From positions 2,666,001 through 2,730,000 of the forward strand of contig NZ_JAUSZM010000003.1 in NCBI RefSeq assembly GCF_030817655.1: a stretch of DNA of 64,000 nucleotides. The letters run 5' to 3'. This document shows positions 33,322 through 41,132 of the stretch, one piece after another. The DNA is from Streptomyces sp. V4I2. GTDB taxonomy: Bacteria > Actinomycetota > Actinomycetes > Streptomycetales > Streptomycetaceae. The notes beneath the pieces are model-generated. The model saw nothing but the letters and a program-made list of their open reading frames with translations, was not told where the DNA came from and did not search any database. Numbering within the stretch: the stretch's first letter is position 1; each line of letters opens with the position of its first letter. Position numbers and translations under genes: made by a program.

Positions 33322-34463
33322 CAGGTGCTCACCTCGTTTCCTGGCGCCCACGAGGCGCCCAGCTCTGAGTAGAGGGCGAGAGTGTCGGCGGCGGCCGCGA
33401 CCAGTCCGTCGATGCCGGGGACGACCCTGCGCCGCTCGCCCGGGAGCAGCTGCCAGGCGCTGTCGGGCAGCGGGGCCGGGTCGGGCGCTTGCCGGATCGC
33501 CTCGACGACCTTCATGAAGGCGCCGGTGGCGTCCGGGGCGACCAGCAGGTCGACGCCGTCGGTGAGGTGCTCGACGAGGTTCTCCAGCAGGTCGGTGCGG
33601 CCGTACTCGTACTCCTCGGGGCCGTGGTCGGCCCGCTGGAGCAGCACGCGGTCCTGCTTGTACCAGAGGGTGATCCGGCCGCTGCTGCCGTGCGCGACGA
33701 CGTACGGCTCGTCGGGGTCCTCGGCGCACAGGGTCGCGGCGACGGTGACCGGGAGGCCCCGCGTGGTGGTGACGCGGACGCAGGAGGTGTCGTCGGACTC
33801 GATGTCGTTGGCGCGCAGCAGCTCGGTCTCGATCCCGGCGACGTCCTCGGCGTGCGGGGCACCGGCCAGCGCGAGGGCGGTGGCGACGGCGTGTGCGAGC
33901 GGGTTGGTCAGCACCCCGTCGATCACGTCGACGCCGTTCATCCGCCGCCTGCCCGCCCACGGCGCCCGCCGGTAGTACGCCTCCGGGCGCGCCCAGGCGC
34001 CGGCCCCGCCGACGCCGGCCAGGTCGCCGATCGCGCCCTCGGCGATCAGCTCGCGGACCGCGGGCACGGCGTGCGAGCCCAGCGACTGGAAGCCGATCTG
34101 GCAGACCACCCCAGCGTCGGCGACCCCGTCCGCCATACGGCGGAACTCGGCGTACGAGGGGGCGGGCGGCTTCTCCAGCAGGAGGTGCACGCTCCTGCGC
34201 GCGGCCGTCAGCGCCAGGTCCGTGTGGGTGGGGATCGGCGTGCAGATCACCGCGATCCGGGCACCGGTCGAGTCGAGGAGGGCGCCGAAGTCCGCGGACT
34301 GCTCGGGCGTGCCGAGGCCCTCGGGGAGTTCGTCCGCGGTCAGCGGGGTCAGCTCGCAGATACCGGCGAGCCGGACGATCCCCTTGTCCTGGAGCCTGCG
34401 GATGTTGTCCAGGTGCCAGCGGCCGTGGCCTCGCGCGCCCGCCAGGACGATGTCTACGGTCAT
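33321..34463 (-). CDS. Gfo/Idh/MocA family oxidoreductase
   Basis: A 380-residue NAD(P)-dependent sugar oxidoreductase. A Rossmann start (VDIVLAGARGHGRWHLDNI) is followed by the family motif LLEKPPAPSYAEF, with the catalytic Lys at about residue 100, and a C-terminal alpha/beta substrate domain (ITLWYKQDRVLLQ). Members oxidise or epimerise sugars, and some act as glycosidases by transient oxidation. It overlaps the PL1 stop upstream as ATGA and shares one base with the PmoA-like start. The trio with the PmoA-like and GH43 genes recurs in plant-polysaccharide clusters in my recollection, but its substrate is unproven. Confidence 0.87.
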   Translation of the reverse strand: MTVDIVLAGARGHGRWHLDNIRRLQDKGIVRLAGICELTPLTADELPEGLGTPEQSADFGALLDSTGARIAVICTPIPTHTDLALTAARRSVHLLLEKPPAPSYAEFRRMADGVADAGVVCQIGFQSLGSHAVPAVRELIAEGAIGDLAGVGGAGAWARPEAYYRRAPWAGRRRMNGVDVIDGVLTNPLAHAVATALALAGAPHAEDVAGIETELLRANDIESDDTSCVRVTTTRGLPVTVAATLCAEDPDEPYVVAHGSSGRITLWYKQDRVLLQRADHGPEEYEYGRTDLLENLVEHLTDGVDLLVAPDATGAFMKVVEAIRQAPDPAPLPDSAWQLLPGERRRVVPGIDGLVAAAADTLALYSELGASWAPGNEVST

Positions 34464-35752
34464 GGGGTCCTCCCTGCGCCCGCGCCGCGTGCCACCTCTC
34501 GGTCGGCCGTCCCGGCGCTGTCGATCTTTGTGTGCAGGGTAGGTGTCCAGCCGACGTCGGCCGTGAGGTCACGCTCGCTGCCCGAGTTGTAGGCGTTGTA
34601 TATGGCGAGCAGGTCCACCGGATAGCCGTTGAAGAGGGTGCCGCTCTGGTGCAGGGCGGTGCCGTTCCAGCTCTTGACCAGGTCGGCGGCCTCGATGTGG
34701 CCGGGGGTGTGGAAGGCGTTGTTCTCGGCGTGGATCCCCGACTCGGTGGACACTCCGACGGAGTAGCGGTAGTCGTGGGCGTCGTCCGGGACGACGTACC
34801 GGTTGTTGTAGAGGTGCACCTGCCCGAAGCGGACGCGCGGGGCGCGCTGGACGACGGACTCGAACTCGTTGTGATGCAGGGTCACCCGGAGCTTGCCTCG
34901 GTCGCCGGTGGCCGTGTCGCCGTTGCCGATGAGCATCGCCTTGTCGTGGTCGGCGAACCGGCTCCAGGAGACGGTGACCAGGTCGGAGCCGTTGGTGATG
35001 TCGAGCAGACCGTCGTGGCGCAGGTAGTTGCGGGCGAAGTAGGTGGGTTCCTTCTCGTCCGGGTGGCCCTTGTCGGAGGCCGTGACGTGGTCGACCCAGA
35101 CGTGGGTGGCACCGCGCAGCCAGAGGGTGTCGTACGCCGTCTTCCAGTCGCCGAGGCCGCCGGTGTTGGGCTGCCAGACGGGGAAGCAGTCGTAGGCGTC
35201 GCGGAGTTCGAGGTTGCGGATGATCACGTTGTCCGCGTTGCTGACCTGGAGGCTGCCGCCCTTGAGGACGGCCTTGGAGCCGAGCCCGACGATCGTGGTG
35301 TTGGAGCCGACGGGCAGGACGACCCGCTCGGCCTGCCTGGCCGCCGATGCCTTGCGGGCCTCCTCCTGCGGGCCGCTGGGCGGGGCCGAACCCCAGGTGC
35401 GGGGATCGTAGGCGCCCAGGTACTTCTTCAGGCCGTAGCCGTCGGTGGCGTAGTCGGCGCAGTCCAGGCGGTCGCCGTCGTCGTCGGTGTTGGCGTCGAT
35501 GGTCCCGGCGATCTTGATGATCTTCGGGGTGTCGCTGCCGCCGTCGAGGGCGCGGACCAGTCCGGCGCGGTCGGTGACCGTGTAGACGTGGGCGCCGTCG
35601 GCCGCCGCGCCCCCGGTGGTGCCGCCGTCGGCGGCCGCCCAGCCGTCGTTCGGGGCCAGGGTCTCGCGGCTGATGTCACGGGCCTCGGCGTGGGCGGGGA
35701 CGCAGAGCATCCCCAACAGGCCCAGGGCGACGACGAGGTGACGCTTCCTCAT
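34460..35752 (-). CDS. Secreted pectate lyase, PL1 family (operon-embedded copy)
   Basis: A 430-residue secreted lyase. The signal peptide is residues 1-24 (HLVVALGLLGMLCVPAHA). PL1 features are VIIRNLELRDAYDCFPVWQP, THVWVDHVTASDKGHPDE, the HDGLLDITNGSDLVTVSWSRF block and QRAPRVRFGQVHLYNNRYVV. The start overlaps the permease stop (ATGA) and the end overlaps the oxidoreductase start (ATGA), so an exported enzyme is translated in the middle of an uptake and catabolic operon. It is similar to the copy at 25121-26449. Confidence 0.92.
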   Translation of the reverse strand: MRKRHLVVALGLLGMLCVPAHAEARDISRETLAPNDGWAAADGGTTGGAAADGAHVYTVTDRAGLVRALDGGSDTPKIIKIAGTIDANTDDDGDRLDCADYATDGYGLKKYLGAYDPRTWGSAPPSGPQEEARKASAARQAERVVLPVGSNTTIVGLGSKAVLKGGSLQVSNADNVIIRNLELRDAYDCFPVWQPNTGGLGDWKTAYDTLWLRGATHVWVDHVTASDKGHPDEKEPTYFARNYLRHDGLLDITNGSDLVTVSWSRFADHDKAMLIGNGDTATGDRGKLRVTLHHNEFESVVQRAPRVRFGQVHLYNNRYVVPDDAHDYRYSVGVSTESGIHAENNAFHTPGHIEAADLVKSWNGTALHQSGTLFNGYPVDLLAIYNAYNSGSERDLTADVGWTPTLHTKIDSAGTADREVARGAGAGRTP

Positions 35753-36645
35753 CCCTTCACCGCCCCCGCGCTGAAGCCCGTGATCAGCCACTTCTGGATG
35801 AAGGCGAACACGATCACGACGGGGACGGCCGCGATGATGCCGCCCGCGGCGAGCGCGCCGAGGTCGACGCTGTCCGCGCTCATCAGGGTGTTGAGGCCGA
35901 CCGGGATCGTCTGCTTGCTCTGGTTGTTGAGGAACATCAGGGCGAACAGGAAGTGGTTCCAGGAGTGCACGAAGGCGAAGGAGCCGACGGCGATCAGACC
36001 GGGCCGCAGCAGCGGCAGGACGACGATCCGGAACGCGGTGAACCGGTTGCAGCCGTCGACCCAGGCCGCCTCCTCCAGCGAGTACGGCACGTTCTTGATG
36101 AAGTTGCTGATCAGGATCATCGACAGCGGCAGCTGGAACACGGTCTCCGCGATGATGACGCTGCCCAGCGAGTTGATCATCTGGAGCTCGGCGAAGATCT
36201 CGAACAGCGGCACCAGGAGCAGCGCGCCCGGCACGAACTGGGAGCACAGCAGGGCCAGCATGAAGGCCTGCTTGATCTTGAAGTTGAACCGGGCGAGCGC
36301 GTAGCCGCCGGCCAGCGCGACGAGGGTCGTCATCACCAGGGTGGCGAGACCGACGAGCAGGCTGTTCTCGAAGTAGGTGGCGAAGGCGCGCTCCGTCCAC
36401 ACCTTCTCGAAGTGGTCGAAGGTGATCGGCCAGGGCACGAGCGAGGTCGAGCCGGCCGGGCGCAGCGCGAACAGCAGGATCCAGTAGAAGGGGATGAGCG
36501 TGAAGACGAGGTAGATCGACAGCGGCAGGTAGATCTGCCAGCGGGGTGCCTCGTCCCAGGCGGGACGCTTCTTGACCGGGCGCTGCGGTTCGGGAACCGT
36601 GCGCCGGGGGGCCGGTGCGACCGCGGTGGCCTCCTTGGTGCTCAC
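35749..36645 (-). CDS. Sugar ABC transporter permease, MalG type
   Basis: A 298-residue inner-membrane permease with six helices. The EAA loop reads YSLEEAAWVDGCNRFTAFRI, and the C-terminus ends TGFSAGAVKG, typical of CUT1 MalG-like subunits. The N-terminal 30 residues are polar (EPQRPVKKRPAWDEAPRW). The GTG at 36645 overlaps the previous stop as GTGA. It pairs with the MalF-like gene upstream, and probably with the binding protein at 27451-28800. Confidence 0.93.
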   Translation of the reverse strand: MSTKEATAVAPAPRRTVPEPQRPVKKRPAWDEAPRWQIYLPLSIYLVFTLIPFYWILLFALRPAGSTSLVPWPITFDHFEKVWTERAFATYFENSLLVGLATLVMTTLVALAGGYALARFNFKIKQAFMLALLCSQFVPGALLLVPLFEIFAELQMINSLGSVIIAETVFQLPLSMILISNFIKNVPYSLEEAAWVDGCNRFTAFRIVVLPLLRPGLIAVGSFAFVHSWNHFLFALMFLNNQSKQTIPVGLNTLMSADSVDLGALAAGGIIAAVPVVIVFAFIQKWLITGFSAGAVKG

Positions 36646-37577
36646 TTGTCCCCACCTCCGAACTTGCTCAGGCGCAGATAGACCATCGAGCAGAAGAGCA
36701 GGATGACGAACGCGACCGTGGTCAGGGCGGACGCGTAGCCGAAGTTGTGTGCGTCGACGCTGGTGTTGGCGATGTAGAGCGGGAGGGTCGTCGTCTCGCC
36801 GGCCGGTCCGCCGCCCGTGAGGGTGTAGAGGAGGTCGACGTTGTTGAACTCCCACACCGCGCGCAGCAGCGTGGACAGGATGATCGCGTCCTTCAGGTGC
36901 GGCAGCGTGATGTGCCAGAACTGCTTGATGCGGCTCGCCCCGTCGACCTCGGCGGCCTCGTACAGGTCCTTCGAGACGGACTGCAGGTCGGCGAGGATGA
37001 GGATCGCGAAGAAGGGGACACCACGCCACAGGTCGGCGACGATCGCCGCCGGGAACACGGTCGAGGTGTCCGACAGCCAGCTGGTGCCGTAGCTGCCCAG
37101 CCCCAAGTCCGCGAGGTAACGGGTGATGCCCGTCTGGGAGTTGTAGAGCAGCACCCAGATCGCGGAGGTGAGCACGCCGGAGACGGCCCAGGGGGAGAAG
37201 ACCATGGCACGGCCCAGTCCCCGGCCCACGAAGGTCTGGTTGACGATCAGTGCCAGCGCCAGACCGAACAGCAGCTGGAGCCCGACCTCGACGACGACCC
37301 ACTTGGCGCTGAAGACCAGCGTGTCCCAGAAGATCGGGTCCTCGGTGAAGGCGTGCACGAAGTTGTCGAAGCCCGCGTAGCCGTTCCGCCACGGCTTGGT
37401 GGGGTTGTAGTTCTGCAGGCTGTAGTAGAAGACGCTGATGACCGGATAGGCGATGAAGCCCAGCATGAGCAGGGCCGCCGGCGCGATCAGCAGGTAAGGG
37501 AGCCTGCGCGGCGTGGCGGAGGCACGGCGTCGCCGGGGTGGCGCGGGCGGTTTCGCCACGGCTGCGGCTTGGGCCAC
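36642..37577 (-). CDS. Sugar ABC transporter permease, MalF type
   Basis: A 311-residue permease with six helices (PYLLIAPAALLMLGFIAYPV as the first) and the EAA loop KDLYEAAEVDGASRIKQFWH. It is a CUT1 family member. The start is the GTG at 37577, with GGAGAAC upstream and an arginine-rich N-terminus (PPRRRRASATPRR). It heads a coupled set of six genes in which every junction overlaps by 1-4 bp. The 92 bp upstream gap holds an AAGCGCTT element. Confidence 0.93.
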   Translation of the reverse strand: MAQAAAVAKPPAPPRRRRASATPRRLPYLLIAPAALLMLGFIAYPVISVFYYSLQNYNPTKPWRNGYAGFDNFVHAFTEDPIFWDTLVFSAKWVVVEVGLQLLFGLALALIVNQTFVGRGLGRAMVFSPWAVSGVLTSAIWVLLYNSQTGITRYLADLGLGSYGTSWLSDTSTVFPAAIVADLWRGVPFFAILILADLQSVSKDLYEAAEVDGASRIKQFWHITLPHLKDAIILSTLLRAVWEFNNVDLLYTLTGGGPAGETTTLPLYIANTSVDAHNFGYASALTTVAFVILLFCSMVYLRLSKFGGGDK

Positions 37578-37621
37578 GACTGTTCTCCGTTTCTGGTACG
37601 TCGTGCGTTCTGGTGCGGGTG

Positions 37622-37629
37622 AAGCGCTT
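37622..37629. promoter_or_regulatory. AAGCGCTT element upstream of the permease operon
   Basis: An 8 bp perfect palindrome within GAAGCGCTTTC, 45 bp ahead of the MalF-type gene. It has the core of LacI-family operators and is in a true intergenic gap, which makes it the most plausible of the three such sites. Confidence 0.45.
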
Positions 37630-37669
37630 TCTGCATGTGCATGGGTGTGCGAGGGGGTACTGCTGTGGT

Positions 37670-39415
37670 TCAGCCCGCGTACGGGTCCTGCACCTTGCCG
37701 GGGCGGGCCAGGAACTCGAAGTCGCAGCCCGTGTCGGCCTGGGTGATCTGTTCGTTGTAGAGCGCGCCGTAGCCACGCTCGTACCGCACCGGCGGCGGCG
37801 TCCACTCGGCCCGCCTGCGCTCCAACTCCTCGTCGTCCACGTTGAGTTGAAGAGCACGGGCCTCGACGTCGAGGGTGATGCTGTCGCCGCTCCTGACCAG
37901 GGCCAGCGGTCCGCCGATGTACGACTCGGGCGCCACGTGCAGCACACACGCGCCGTAACTCGTGCCGCTCATCCGGGCGTCGGAGATGCGGACCATGTCC
38001 CGCACGCCCTGCTTGAGCAGGTGGTCGGGGATGGGCAGCATGCCGTACTCGGGCATGCCCGGTCCGCCCTTGGGCCCGGCGTTGCGCAGCACCAGCACGC
38101 TGTCGGCGGTGATGTTCAGCGCCGGGTCGTTGATGGTGCGCTGCATCGTCCGGTAGTCGTCGAAGACGACGGCGGTACCGGTGTGCTTGAGCAGGTGCGG
38201 CTCGGCCGAGATGTGCTTGATGACCGCGCCGTCCGGGCAGAGGTTGCCGCGCAGGACGGCGACCCCGCCCTCGTTCGCGACCGGGTTGTCCCGGGGCCGG
38301 ATGACGTCGTCGTTGTGCACCTGCGCGCCGGAGATCTGCTCGCGCATGGTGTCGTACGAGACGGTGGGCCGCTCCAGGTGGAGCAGGTCCGGGATCCGGG
38401 AGAGGAAGGCGGGCAGACCGCCGGCGAAGTGGAAGTCCTCCATCAGGTACGTCTGTCCGCCGGGCCGTACGTTGGCGAGCACCGGGACCGTGCGGGCGAT
38501 GCGGTCGAAGTCGTCGAGGGTGAGCTTGACGCCCGCCCGGCCCGCCATGGCGATCAGGTGGATCACGGCGTTGGTGGAGCCGCCGAGGCCGAGGACGGTG
38601 GTGACGGCGTCCTCGAAGGCGTCGCGGGTGAGGATCTCGCTCAGCTTCCGGTCCTTGTGGACCAGCTCGACGATGGTCATGCCGGCTTTGGCCGCCATCC
38701 GGTCGTGACCCGAGTCGACGGCCGGGATGCTGGAGGCACCCGGGACCGTGACACCGAGGGCCTCGGCGGCGGCTGTCAGCGTGGACGCCGTACCCATCGT
38801 CATGCAGTGCCCGGGCGAGCGGGCGAGACCGGACTCCAGCTCGGTCATCTCGCAGTCGCCGATGAGGCCGGCCCGCTTGTCGTCCCAGTACTTCCACATG
38901 TCGGTGCCGGAACCGAGGATCTCGTTGCGCCAGTGGCCCGGCAGCATCGGACCGGCCGGCACGAAGACCGCGGGCAGGTCGACGGTCGCGGCGCCCATCA
39001 GCAGCGCGGGCGTGGACTTGTCGCAGCCGCCCATCAGGACGGCCCCGTCGACCGGGTAGGACCGCAGCAGCTCCTCGGTCTCCATCGCGAGCATGTTGCG
39101 GTAGAGCATCGGGGTCGGCTTCTGGAAGGTCTCCGAGAGGGTGGAGACCGGGAATTCGAGCGGGAAGCCCCCGGCCTGCCACACCCCCCGCTTCACCGCC
39201 TGCGCGCGGTCGCGCAGATGGACGTGGCACGGGTTGATGTCGGACCAGGTGTTGAGGATCGCGATGACCGGCTTGCCCAGGTGCTCCTCGGGCAGGTAGC
39301 CGAGCTGGCGGGTGCGGGCGCGGTGGCTGAAGGAGCGCAGGCCGTCCGTGCCGTACCACTGGTGGCTTCTGAGGTCTTCGGGGCGCCTTCTGATCGGCTC
39401 GTTCATCCCGTTCAC
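37670..39415 (-). CDS. IlvD/Edd family sugar-acid dehydratase
   Basis: A 581-residue iron-sulfur dehydratase. The cluster-binding cysteines lie in WSDINPCHVHLRD and LMGGCDKSTPALLM, with a third in the SPGHCMTMGTAST block. The active-site region VRISDARMSGTSYG is the family signature. The sugar-acid branch (L-arabinonate, xylonate, galactonate) is favoured over dihydroxyacid dehydratase (IlvD) by the operon: the next gene upstream is a DapA-type enzyme that would use a 2-keto-3-deoxy acid. The GTG at 39415 overlaps that gene by 4 bp (GTGA); the ATG at 39406 is the alternative start. Confidence 0.87.
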   Translation of the reverse strand: MNGMNEPIRRRPEDLRSHQWYGTDGLRSFSHRARTRQLGYLPEEHLGKPVIAILNTWSDINPCHVHLRDRAQAVKRGVWQAGGFPLEFPVSTLSETFQKPTPMLYRNMLAMETEELLRSYPVDGAVLMGGCDKSTPALLMGAATVDLPAVFVPAGPMLPGHWRNEILGSGTDMWKYWDDKRAGLIGDCEMTELESGLARSPGHCMTMGTASTLTAAAEALGVTVPGASSIPAVDSGHDRMAAKAGMTIVELVHKDRKLSEILTRDAFEDAVTTVLGLGGSTNAVIHLIAMAGRAGVKLTLDDFDRIARTVPVLANVRPGGQTYLMEDFHFAGGLPAFLSRIPDLLHLERPTVSYDTMREQISGAQVHNDDVIRPRDNPVANEGGVAVLRGNLCPDGAVIKHISAEPHLLKHTGTAVVFDDYRTMQRTINDPALNITADSVLVLRNAGPKGGPGMPEYGMLPIPDHLLKQGVRDMVRISDARMSGTSYGACVLHVAPESYIGGPLALVRSGDSITLDVEARALQLNVDDEELERRRAEWTPPPVRYERGYGALYNEQITQADTGCDFEFLARPGKVQDPYAG

Positions 39416-40320
39416 ATGGACCACCCCGCGGCTATGGCGGCGACTTCCGCCCGCTCGTCCTCGGGCAGCTGCCGGCTCGGCGGCCGGACGTCGCGGCGGC
39501 ACAGGCCGAGGGAGGCGAGGGCCTCCTTGACGACGGTGACGTTGTTGGCGGAGCCGTTGGCGGCACGCAGTTCCTCGAAGCGGCGGATCTGCTCCCAGAC
39601 CTTCATGGCGGCCGGGAAGTCGCCGGATCGAAGCGCTTCGATCATGTTCAGCGAAACGGCCGGGGCGACGTTCACGAGCCCCGAGGTGAAGCCGGTGGCG
39701 CCCGCGGAGAAGTACGAGGGGGCGTACGGCTCGGCGAGACCGGCGACCCACACGAAGCGGTCGAGCCCCGCGTCGCGGGCGAACGCGGCGAACTTGGCCG
39801 CGTCCGGGACGGCGTACTTCACGCCGATGACGTTCGGGCAGGCATCGGCGAGTTCGGCGAGCCGGAAGCCGTGCAGCTGGGCGTTGCGGATGTACGGGAC
39901 GACGCCCAGCTCGGGCACCGCCTCGGCGATCGCGCGGTGGTAGTCGACCCAGCCGCTCTGCGAGACGTACGGGTGGACGGGCTGGTGGACCATCACCATC
40001 TGGGCGCCCTGCTCACGGGCGTGCCGGGCGGAGGCGACGGCCGTCGGCACGTCGTGCCCGACCCCGACGAGGATCACGGCACGGTCGCCGGTCTCGTCGA
40101 TGGTCCACTCGGTGACGAGCTGCCGCTCCCGGGGCGTGAGGGCGTAGAACTCCCCGGTGTTGCCGTTGGGGGTGAGGGTCCTGACCCCTCCGTCGAGGAG
40201 ACGACGCAGCAGGGCCCGGTGGGTGGCCTGGTCGATGGTGCCGTCCTCGGCGAACGGCGTCACCGGGATCGCCACCACGTCGGCCAGGGCCGTCCGCTGG
40301 GTCTCGAACGTCGTTGTCAT
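39412..40320 (-). CDS. DapA-superfamily enzyme (2-keto-3-deoxy sugar-acid aldolase or dehydratase)
   Basis: A 302-residue TIM-barrel class I lyase. The Schiff-base Lys is K168 in NVIGVKYAVPD and the catalytic Tyr is Y143 in VVPYIRNAQ; the carboxylate loop is NGNTGEFYAL (52-61). It differs clearly from the KdgD at 44120, so it probably handles another intermediate, such as the 2-keto-3-deoxy acid made by the adjacent IlvD/Edd dehydratase. Aldol cleavage and dehydration are both possible. It overlaps the GntR gene by 4 bp (ATGA). Confidence 0.82.
   Translation of the reverse strand: MTTTFETQRTALADVVAIPVTPFAEDGTIDQATHRALLRRLLDGGVRTLTPNGNTGEFYALTPRERQLVTEWTIDETGDRAVILVGVGHDVPTAVASARHAREQGAQMVMVHQPVHPYVSQSGWVDYHRAIAEAVPELGVVPYIRNAQLHGFRLAELADACPNVIGVKYAVPDAAKFAAFARDAGLDRFVWVAGLAEPYAPSYFSAGATGFTSGLVNVAPAVSLNMIEALRSGDFPAAMKVWEQIRRFEELRAANGSANNVTVVKEALASLGLCRRDVRPPSRQLPEDERAEVAAIAAGWSM
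39626..39643. promoter_or_regulatory. 18 bp perfect palindrome inside the DapA-type gene
   Basis: GATCGAAGCGCTTCGATC is a perfect 18 bp palindrome centred on AGCGCT, lying inside a coding region (codons for MIEALRS). It is longer than expected by chance in one gene and shares its core with sites at 30828 and 37622. An intragenic operator or roadblock is possible; codon usage could also create it. Confidence 0.4.
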
Positions 40321-40985
40321 GCCTGACCGTCCTCTCCCTTGGCCCCGGACTCCGCCTGCGGGAAGGCCCGTTGCACGAACGACCCGATGTGCGCGTGCAG
40401 GGCGCGGGCCGCGCCGTCGGCGTCACCGGCGAGGGCGAGCCGCAGGATCTCGCGGTGCTCGCCGGCCTCCCGGTCCCAGGACGGCGAGGCCGCCCAGGCG
40501 ACCGCGGAGACCAGGGCCGCCTGGTCGCGGACCTCGTCCAGCATCCGGCCGAGCAGCGGGTTGCCGCAGGGCAGGTACAGGGCGCGGTGGAACTCACGGT
40601 TGGCGAGCGACCGTTCGGCGGTGTCCGTGGCCCCGTCGGCGCGGGTCAGCGCGTCCCGCGCGGCGTCGAGGGACGCCCCGCGCTGCACGGCACGCTTCAG
40701 CGCCTCGGGCTCCAGGAGCAGTCGGACGTCGTACACCTCGCGCGCCATGTCCGCGTCCACCATGCGCACCGTGACGCCCTTGTACTGGTTCATCACGACG
40801 AGCCCGGTGCCGGCCAGGGTCTTGAGTGCCTCGCGCACCGGGGTCTTGGACACCCCGAACTGTGCGGCGAGCTCGGTCTCGACCAGAGCCTGCCCCGGGG
40901 TCAACTGCCCGGTGAGGATGCGGTGTTTGATCCCTTCCAGCACGTACTGCGTGCGGGAGGGGATCGGCGTGGGCACAGAGGTCAT
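40317..40985 (-). CDS. GntR family regulator, FadR subfamily
   Basis: A 222-residue regulator. The N-terminal winged helix spans about 10-75, with LAAQFGVSKTPVREALKTLA as recognition region. The C-terminal FCD domain spans about 80-210, with metal-binding-type residues in DVRLLLEPEA, NREFHRALY and HREILRLALAGD. FadR-type proteins commonly sense sugar acids and repress dehydratase and aldolase genes. It is first in its operon, and a repeat array lies directly upstream (41000-41052), which suggests self-regulation. Confidence 0.9.
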   Translation of the reverse strand: MTSVPTPIPSRTQYVLEGIKHRILTGQLTPGQALVETELAAQFGVSKTPVREALKTLAGTGLVVMNQYKGVTVRMVDADMAREVYDVRLLLEPEALKRAVQRGASLDAARDALTRADGATDTAERSLANREFHRALYLPCGNPLLGRMLDEVRDQAALVSAVAWAASPSWDREAGEHREILRLALAGDADGAARALHAHIGSFVQRAFPQAESGAKGEDGQA

Positions 40986-40999
40986 GCGCGCCTCTCGGA

Positions 41000-41052
41000 T
41001 CTCGCGTATCGGATCTCACGTATCGCGTCTCATATATGACGTACGAAGTACG
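41000..41052. promoter_or_regulatory. Tandem 14 bp repeats and palindrome upstream of the GntR operon
   Basis: Three head-to-tail 14 bp units begin TCTC: TCTCGCGTATCGGA (41000), TCTCACGTATCGCG (41014) and TCTCATATATGACG (41028). They are followed by the 13 bp inverted repeat CGTAC-GAA-GTACG at 41040-41052. The array starts 15 bp before the GntR start codon. It probably contains the promoter and the regulator's own operators. Confidence 0.6.
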
Positions 41053-41132
41053 ACGGCTTGAAGGTAGGAGGGACCCTGTGTTTCGTCAATGCTTCTGGCA
41101 AAGGAAGTTGAGGTTGCGGTAAAGACAGCGGG

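Noticed and set aside
32476..34572. 698-residue minus-strand frame covering the PmoA-like gene and more
   Set aside because: Only the last 281 residues from the ATG at 33321 look like protein; the upstream part is an out-of-frame shadow of the Gfo/Idh gene.
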